From the NCBI GenBank assembly GCA_023630585.1, contig CM042539.1:3762755-3826754 (forward strand): a stretch of 64,000 nt of DNA, written 5' to 3'. Made by a program: the position numbers and the translations under genes. Each line of letters starts with the position of its first letter. The first letter of the stretch is position 1. Under the pieces are notes generated by a model. That model did no database searches and was not told the DNA's origin. It was given only the letters and a program-made list of their open reading frames with translations. The stretch is from Cranoglanis bouderius (taxonomy: Eukaryota; Chordata; Actinopteri; Siluriformes; Cranoglanididae). Positions 50,126 through 59,600 of the stretch are shown here, one piece after another.

Positions 50126-53100
50126 GTATACGTCTCACCATTCTCTTGTATTCTGATACTGGGTCATAAACCTTCCATCCATCTACTGGATACTTTTCCT
50201 TGTATTGGAAAGCAAACAGAGGCTGGGGAAAAAAAAAAAAAAAAAAAAAAGTGAAATCAATTATTTACAACTCCTCAATTTTGCTTGTAACGAGGACCCA
50301 AAACTGGCAACATATTAAAGTTGACATTCACCAGATCATTGGACAGTGGGAAGGCGCACTTGGTAAGTATCTCCACAATTTCAAGTTTACTCTGTTCCTC
50401 CTTCTTATAGGCAAACCTAGGACTCCTCATGTCCTGACGGAGAAAAACAGAAAGCCCGTGAGTTCAAATTCCTAAAATAAAAAAATAAAAAAGACAAATA
50501 CGTGTATGTACGCTTTTCAAAGTACTTTAGTTATGCTGTTGCTGTGGTTGAATCTCAAATGCCACTCTGAGTAGTAGTGCATTAATCAATTTCTAAAACA
50601 GTATTATGTTATACCCCAACGAGTGAGCATATGCAGTGAATAGAAAATCCTTCAGAATTCAGTCTTGCTGTGAATGATTTTTGTGTGAAGAGAAAGAGAG
50701 AAAGGTTACAAGTTTGAATCCCACACCAATTGTGCCCTTGGACAAGGCCCCTAACCCTCAAGTGCTTACTGTGTCATGTCACTGTGAATATAGGAATTCT
50801 AAAAACCTCAGTAACTGTAAATGTTCTCTTTTGTTCTTTCTCAGTTGGTCAGCAGGTCCAGTTCATCAATGTTTAATGACATCACCATCAACTTACTCAA
50901 TCTACACTTGCATCTTGTGCATTAGAACATGCAGCAATTCACGTTCGAGCTTATAGTGTAGTCTTTCACCTTGCAGACGATCTCCATTCCCTGCGTGTTC
51001 TCCCCATGACTCTGAACACTGATGGTCTCCAACCGGCTTATCACCCCCAAATTCACATTCAGCACAAAGGGATGATCCTAAAAACAGTATGCGATTATAA
51101 CCTGATTTAATCTGGAGCCGAAAATGATTTTTCTGGCTAGTTTTAATGGCACAAATGACACTGCATTAAGACCATCGCTCACCCTCTCAAGACTGATGAA
51201 GTAAAGCTTGTAGTCAGTGATTGTGAGGGTCCCTGTCACGGCTCCAGTGAATGGACAGATATACATCACATCTTTAGCTACATATAAAGAACAGACAGAG
51301 ATTCCTGGGTGTTACAGGAGAAGCAGCTCATGGGAAATGTCATACTGTGTAGTGTGAAAGATTTCAGGAAAACACTCACCAGTTATTTTAATGCTCTCCC
51401 CAGGGACTAGTGGAACTTCGTCCATGGGAACTGGCCTCTGCATGTCTTTAAATGCCTGCTGCAAAAATAATATGCAATACCCATTAGAATTAAGTCTAAA
51501 GTAATGACTCCCTTAAACACGAAAATACAAAAAGACATCTGCATATAAACAATTATTTAAACTGACAAAAAAAAACAAAAAAAAAAAAAACAACTCACTA
51601 TAATTTAAAGCCTGAGGGGATTTAAAATCTGTGATTGCTTTGTAATGTTGGTCTTATATCCATATAATTTGCAGTACAATGTAATGTATAAAGTAAATTA
51701 TTATATACAGTTAGGCAGCCCTAATCTAAGTGTGATGTTGATTGTCCTTCATCTCCATCTTTCGTAAATCAGTATTTGTGTAGGTTAGGAACCCTGATTC
51801 TTCCTGCTTGCACCAGTGTGTATTCACCTTTGTATTGTACAGTTTAACCATTCTGTACCCTTTAGAGGGCATAATTCGGACACTAGTGCTAATCAGTCCA
51901 TACAGGATTTCATTTTTTTTTGTGATTGTTGCAGCCAAAAATTCTTGATGTTCATGTTCTCCCTTTAAATTTTGTTATACAGTCATGTGAAAAATAAGTG
52001 GAATTTTTTTTTTTTTTTTACATATTTGGACAAGCAAACATTTGATCCTCTTTGAAACAGTGCCTATTAATAAACGTGATACACTCTATCAAATGACATA
52101 CAATCGATATTTTGTAGTAATTTTCACAATTTAAATGACCAAAAAACAGATCAGTCACATGGAAAAAGGAAGAACACCACTGCATTTCTCACAACTTCAA
52201 ATCCATAAAATTATAATCAGGTCTTCAGGATTGGGTGCCAGTGATTAGAACCTGCTTAGGGATTCAGGTGTTATTTAAACCTCTCACATCTAGTGTCTGG
52301 TGTTCCCTTTGTTATTGAGGTGTGTGGTGTCATCATGCCAGGATCTAAAGAGTTCACTAAGGCCTCTGGAAAAAAGGGTGTGGATGCCTATGAGTCTGTC
52401 AATGGATTTAAAAAGATCTCAAAATATTTCATCACAGGATCTGCTAGTAAGTCTTGCAACTGTTAGTGTCAAAGTGCATGCTTCTACAATCAGAAAGAGA
52501 TTGCACATATTTTGACCTGCATGGGAGGCGTGCCAGAAAAAAGCCTTTGTAGTCTAAAAAGAACATTAAAGCAAGACTACGGTTTGCCAATGAGCATATA
52601 GGCAAAGACCAGGCCTTTTGGAATAATGTGCTCTGGAGAGACAAATCAAAGATAGAGTTGTTGGGCCACAGTAACAGCAGACATGTTTGGTGCAGACCAA
52701 AGACAGCTTTTCAGGAAAAGCACCTCATACCAACTGGGAAGCACAGTGGTGGAAATGTTCTGGTTTGGGGTTGCTTCGCTGCCTCAGGGACTGGACAGCT
52801 TGCATTCATTGATTCAACTATAAATTCTGCATCATATCAAAGAGTGCTTGAAGATAATGTGAGGCCATCTGTCGGAAAGTTGAAGTTGAACGGAATGTTG
52901 ACCTTTCAACACGATAATGATCCTAAACACACTAGCAAATCCACCAAGGAATGGCTCAAAAAGAAGAAATGGAGGGTTATGGAATGGCCTAGTCAAAGCC
53001 CGGATTTGAATCCCATTGAAATGTTGTGGGGGGGATGTGAAACGGGCAGTACATGCAAGAAAACCCTCAAACATCTTGCAACTGAAAGAATATTGCATGG

Positions 53101-55228
53101 AAGAGTGGTCAAAAATTCCAGCAACCTGGTGGACAATTATGCAAAACGCCTACAAGAAGTTATTTCTGCTAAAGAGGGAGCAATACTAGCTTCTGAGGCC
53201 AAGGGTGTACTTACTTTTTACACAGAAGAATCACATCTATTGATATTTCTGTTGAATAAATGATTGAAAAAGCTCATTTTTCCTTCCTGGTTTCGTTCAA
53301 GTCTAACAACTTTATTAATAGGCACTGTTTCAAAGATGATTAAAATGTTTGCTTTTCCAAATATGTCAAAAAAACAACAACAATTTCCATGGGGTGTACT
53401 TATTTTAAACACACAGTCATGTGAAAAAATAACACTTAAGGTTGGTGTCATCCAATTTTTTATTTTATTTTATTTTTTTAAATACTCAACACTATGTTCC
53501 CTGGGACAATTTTTAAAACTATGCTAGTGTCCAAGTTTATTCTGTGTTCCTGTATAATGCATGCTATAAAAGTAATTCTAAATATATCGTAATTCCTGTA
53601 AATGTTTTGTTATTTCAGAGTGAAAGAATCAAAGAAAGGCTGAACACAAATGCACCGAGATGTAGAACTACAGCACTGCAGGAGGCCTAGCAAGCAGAAG
53701 TGAGCTGTTATTAATGCAAGCATCAGTCAGCGTGCAAGAGAAATAGAAGAGGAAATATCCAGTAAGTGATCAGAGATGCTGCTGTGTGGAGGGAAAGCAG
53801 AGAAAGGGAGGATGATTAGGGGTTAAAGAGAGACTTGCCAGAGCATGAGGAGGCAGCTCAGTGTCACTGTCACCCTCATAGCCATGTTCCTGTCTAGAGT
53901 CCTGAGACTGAACAGACAGCCAAGCAGGAAAGAGACAGAAGTGGAAGAAAAAAAAAAACAGAGCAAGAAAAAGAACAGAGAATTGAAACAAGTTAACATT
54001 GTGAGGAAGAGTCTAAATTGAGAGAACGTGAGGATGGAAGAATGCAGCAGCGTTAACAGAGACACATTCACACCAAAAGTTCAAACCTCCATGCAGAGGC
54101 AGGAAATGTGATATGAGGAAGAAGACAGCACACATACCACACTCGGTGCTCATGACACGAGAGTTATATTGATTCTACCAAGGCTATTCAGTAATTCACC
54201 ACCAATGTTAAAGCACAGAACCTTGTATTCACCATATGTGCTGGGTGAAAGTTTACTGAGACTGAAAGGAAACCTCCTTTATCACCTACATAAAGCTTCA
54301 AATGCAGGACACTACAATTACATTCACTATACACCGATCAGCCATAACATTAAAACCACCTGCCTAATATTGGGTAGCTCCCACTTGTGCAGCCAAGACA
54401 GATCTGACCCATCAAAGCATGGACGTGCTGTGGTATCTGGCACCAAGACGTTAGCAGCAAGTCCTGTAAGTTGCGAGGCGGGGCCTCCTTGGGTTGGACT
54501 TATTTGTCCAGAACATCTCACAGATGCTCAATCAGATTGAGATCTGGGGAATTTGGAGGCCAAGTCAACACCCTGAACCCTTTGTCATGTTCCTCAAACC
54601 ATTCCTGAACAATTTTTGCAGTGTGGCAGGACGCATCATCCTGCTGAAAGAGGCCACTGCCATTAGGGAATACCGTTGTCATGAAGGCTTGTACTTGGTC
54701 TGCAACAGTGTTTAGGTATGTAGTACGTGTCAAAGTAACATCCACATGAATGCCAGGACCCAAGGCCCTTGTCAAAGTCGCTCAGGGCCTTATGCTTGCC
54801 CATTTTTCCTGCTTCCACTCACATCAACTTTGAGACCTGACTGTTCACTTGCTGCCTAATATATCCCACCCCAGTTGCCACTGTAACAAGGTAAAGCAAT
54901 GTTATTCACTTCATCTGACAGTGGTTTTAATGTTATGGCTGATCGCTGTGTGCGCACACTGTAGAGCAAAGATGCCTTATTGAAATTACAGTACTGAAGG
55001 CCACTGGGTCAACAATAAAAACAGCCAGAGATGGGCAGAGAGACCCATTTTGAACAATCAGTAATGTTACTGTATAACATTAGTATTTGTATGTATTATT
55101 TTTGTGCAGGTTTGTCCCCCCTTCAGTTCAACCTATTTTTCATTTTATTTCTGTATATTTGTGTGAATCAGTGCCTAATAAAATCTTTTCTTTCCATATC
55201 AATTCATTAAATAAAAGATGATAAAGCA

Positions 55229-55314
<86 letters not shown>

Positions 55315-56614
55315 TTACAAGAGATTAAAAAAGTGAAATGAAAATCATAAATAAGAAGACTCCCAGTGACCTATATAAGACAGTGTAAATAGAATGAATC
55401 AAGTTGCCTATAATGAATACTTTTAGAGTTATCATTCACCAGCACTAGTCCACTAGCAAAGCACAGCAAATAAAAGGTCACATGCTTCCCACATTCCTGC
55501 ACAACATTTTTTCACCACAGTTTCTATGCTGGTGGTTTCTATTATTATTATTATTAGTCCAGTTCTTTTGCCAACAGTCAAGCTCCTCTTAATCAGGATT
55601 TCTGACTATAGCTCCACTAAGATTTGAAGAAAGTGGCAAACGTAGCATGTAGAGCCTACTAGTCTACTATCAATGGAATTAAGTTGTGTAGTTTAATTTT
55701 ATGTGCAACAACATTAAAATTAATGCAGCACTTTCCCTACTGTACACTAGATCAATTAAAGGAGAGGGTGGGAAGGGAAAAAAAAAGGAACTGGACCCAA
55801 TAGAGCACTTTGCACATAAACTCTACTTGCAGATTTAACACACACCAGACTGGGCAAATAGTGACCGTTATACCATAAGCTTTTACTCTTCAAATTCAAT
55901 TATCACATGCAGATCTATTACTAAAAGCCAGTACTAGGGGAGTGAGTATAAAGACCGGAGGCAGAGGCTGTATGGCTAAAGTCATGCAGGGGTGTAAGAG
56001 TTTTAACCTACACTATATGGCCAAAAGTTTGTGGACACCTGACCATCACATTCATATGTGCTTGTTGAACATTTCAGATTTAGTTCCCACTTTGCTGTTA
56101 TAATAACCTCCACTCTTCTGCGAAGCTTTTAAACTAGATTTTGGAGCGTGGCTGTAGGGATTTGTACTCATTCAGCCACAAGAGCATTAGTGAGGTCAGG
56201 TACCGATGTCGAGTGAGGAGGTCTGGGATGCAGCCAGCGTTTCAGTTCATCCCAAAGGTGTCCAATGCAAACCACGTCTTTATGGCGCTCACTTTGTGCA
56301 CAGGGGAACTGTCATGCTGGAACAGGTGTGGGGTCGACCCATTAGTTTCAATGAAAGGAAATTGTAAAGACATTCTAGACAATTTTGTGCTTCCAACTTT
56401 GCGGCAACAGTTTGGGAATGGCTCACATATGGGCGTGATGGTCACATGTCTATAAACTTTTGGCCAAATAGTGTATGAAAAGTGGAGGTCCTTAAGAACC
56501 TAATGAATCAGCTTGAAGGGGGGTGGACAGGGGTGATTAGACACAGCCAGCCCTCGAAGACAATCTTACCCTTAAATTCGGCCTCCTGGATACCTGTCAA
56601 TCACAGACAAACAT

Positions 56615-56652
<38 letters not shown>

Positions 56653-59600
56653 AGATGAACATGAATAGAGATGACAAAGGTGGAATCAGCTTCTCCTGCA
56701 GCACATAATTGCAGATTTGTGGAATGAGGTTTGAAGGTGGAATTGTACATTATAAATGATTCTTATGATAATATCAGCTATTACCATCATATACATTTTA
56801 TTTATATATTTATATATAGATAGATAGATATATAGATAGATAATATTATAGAATGGCTGTACAGTTTAACAATATTGTCACACGTTTAAATGTTTTCAAG
56901 CCTTATGCCCCTCAGTGTACTCAAATGTACTGTATGAACAATATCAGAGGACATTTTTCTCAGGTCGTGTATCTCCTCAAACGTGTCATGATTAAAAACT
57001 GATGGATAATTTTCTGAGGTGAAAATTTTCATAGAATATGTAATTATAAAGCAGTAATTTGGAACTGGTCTGGCCAGAACAATATAGTCAGGAATGTGGA
57101 CCGTGAGGTTCACACACCCAAGGATTAAATCTGTTCATTTGTATTTAGGTCATATCTGTATTTTTCCATGGCATGCCATCTGATATGTTTTTTTTTTTTT
57201 TATACTAATTTCATGAACGAAGTGATGATTTCAACAAAAGCATATGGATTCGGGAATTAGAAATAATACACTGCATAATAAATGTGATAAACTTAAATTT
57301 AACTTGATTTAATATTCTGCTAAACATTTCTAAAGGAACCTCAGAGAGGTAACTGTAAAGACTGGCATGTTTACAATAAACTAGCACACGTTTACATGTG
57401 AATAAAAGCCTCTCAGACTGTTGTGTCACTTTCTACAACCCCAAAAATTTCAAAAAAGTTGGGACGCCGTGTAAAAACGTAAATAAAAACAGAATCTCAT
57501 AAACCTGTATGTTATTCACAATAAAACATAGAAAACGGGTCAAATGTTTAAAACTGAGGAAAATGTACCATTTTAAGGAAAAAATAAGCTAATTTTGAAT
57601 TTGATGGCCACGACACGTCTCAAAAAAGTTGGAACGGGGGCAACAAAAGGCTGGAAATCATTGCATTCTGTTTTTGTTTACATTTTACACAGCGTCCCAA
57701 CTTTTTTGGAATTGGGTTGTAGTTAAAAGCTTTGTATTATAAAGCCAGGCAAGTATACAAGTAACCAAATGCTGGGAGGACTTTCAAATGATATTAGAGT
57801 CAGATATTTTTACGTAATATGCACCTATTTCGGTCATTGCTTTTAAGACTGCAGGAGGATTAAGTCTCACACAGAGATGATGTCATGTCTACACTGAGAA
57901 TCCTCTCAGCCTTATAAATCTAATAAAGTCTTCATTATAATACAGATTATAGATTATAACTACAAAAATGCTACAGTAGTGCTACAACACTAACAGCAGT
58001 GCTGTCTGATAACATACAGCTCTCATTATTATAGTCATGTGAAAAAATAAGTACACCCCATGGAAATTGTTGTTTTTTTTTGACATATTTGGAAAAGCAA
58101 ACATTTGAAACAGTGCCTATTAATAAAGTTAATATATTTGAACAAAACCACAAAGAAAATTATCCTTTTCAATCATTTATTCAACAGAAATATCAATAGA
58201 TGTGTTGTTCATCTGTGGAAAAAGTAAGTACACCCTTGGCCTCAGAAGCTAGTATTGCCCCCTTTAGCAGAAATAACTTCTTGTAGGCATTTGCATAATT
58301 GTCCACTAGGCTTGCTGGAATTTGACGACTCTTCCATGCAATATTCTTTCAGTTGCATGTTCTGCCCGTTTCAAATCCCCCCACAACATTTCAAAGGGAT
58401 TCAAATCCAGGCTTTGACTAGGCCATTCCATAACCCTCCATTTCTTCTTTTTGAGCCATTCCTTGGTGGATTTGCTAGTGTGCTTAGGATCATTATCCTG
58501 TTGAAAGGTGCACTTTCGGTTCAACTTCAACTTTCCGACAGATGGCCTCACATTATCTTCAAGCACTCTTTGATATGATGCAAAATTCATAATTAAATGA
58601 ATGAAGGCAAGCTGTCCAGTCCCTGAGGTAATGATGCAACCTCGATGCAACCATAACATTTCCACCACCGTGCTTCTACCGTGTGGTGCTTCTCCTGAAA
58701 AGTTGTCTTGCTGCTCACTGGCAAACTGTAGTCTTGCTTTAATGTTCTTTTTAGACCACAAAGGCTTTTTCCTGGCACGCCTCCCATACAGGTCAAATTT
58801 GTTTAATCTCTTTCTGATCGCAGAAGCATGCACTTTGACACTAACAGTTGCAAGACTTACTAGTAGATCCTGTGATGAAATGAAAGGTTCTTGAAGACTT
58901 CTTTTTGCATCTCTTGGGCTGAATTTGCTGGGACGGCCAGTCCAGGACAAATCGGCAGTTGTTTGAAATCTGTGCCATTTATAGATTATTTTCCTTACAG
59001 TGGAATGATGTATTTCAAATAATTTGGAGATCTTTTTAAATCCCTTGCCAGACTCCTAGACATCCATAACCTTTTTTTCTGAAGGCCTTACAGAAGTCTT
59101 TAGATCCTGGCATGATGACACCACGCACATTAATAGCAAAGGGAACACCAGACACTACATGTGAGAGGTTTAAATAACACCTGCACTCCCTAAGCAGGTT
59201 CTAATCACTGGCACCCAATCTTGAACACCTGATTATAATTTTACGGATTTGAAGGTGTCATAAATGTACTTACTTTTTCCATGTGACTGATCTGTTTTTT
59301 GTTTGAAAATGACTACAACATGTCAATTTTATGTGTCATTTGATAGAGTGTATCAACTTTATTAATAGGCACTGTTTCAAAGAGGATCAAATGTTTGCTC
59401 GTCCAAATATGACAAAAAAAACCCCAACAATTTCCATGGGGTATACTTATTTTTTCACATGACTATATTTGCTTTCATACAAATTTTATTATTCAGCCAA
59501 ACAATGTCTTTGGAGAGTTTTAGGTATGCAGTTTGTACAATGAGTTTTGTAGCTCCAGTGCACCAAACAGATCATCTGCAATTGGGATAAAGTGAAAATT

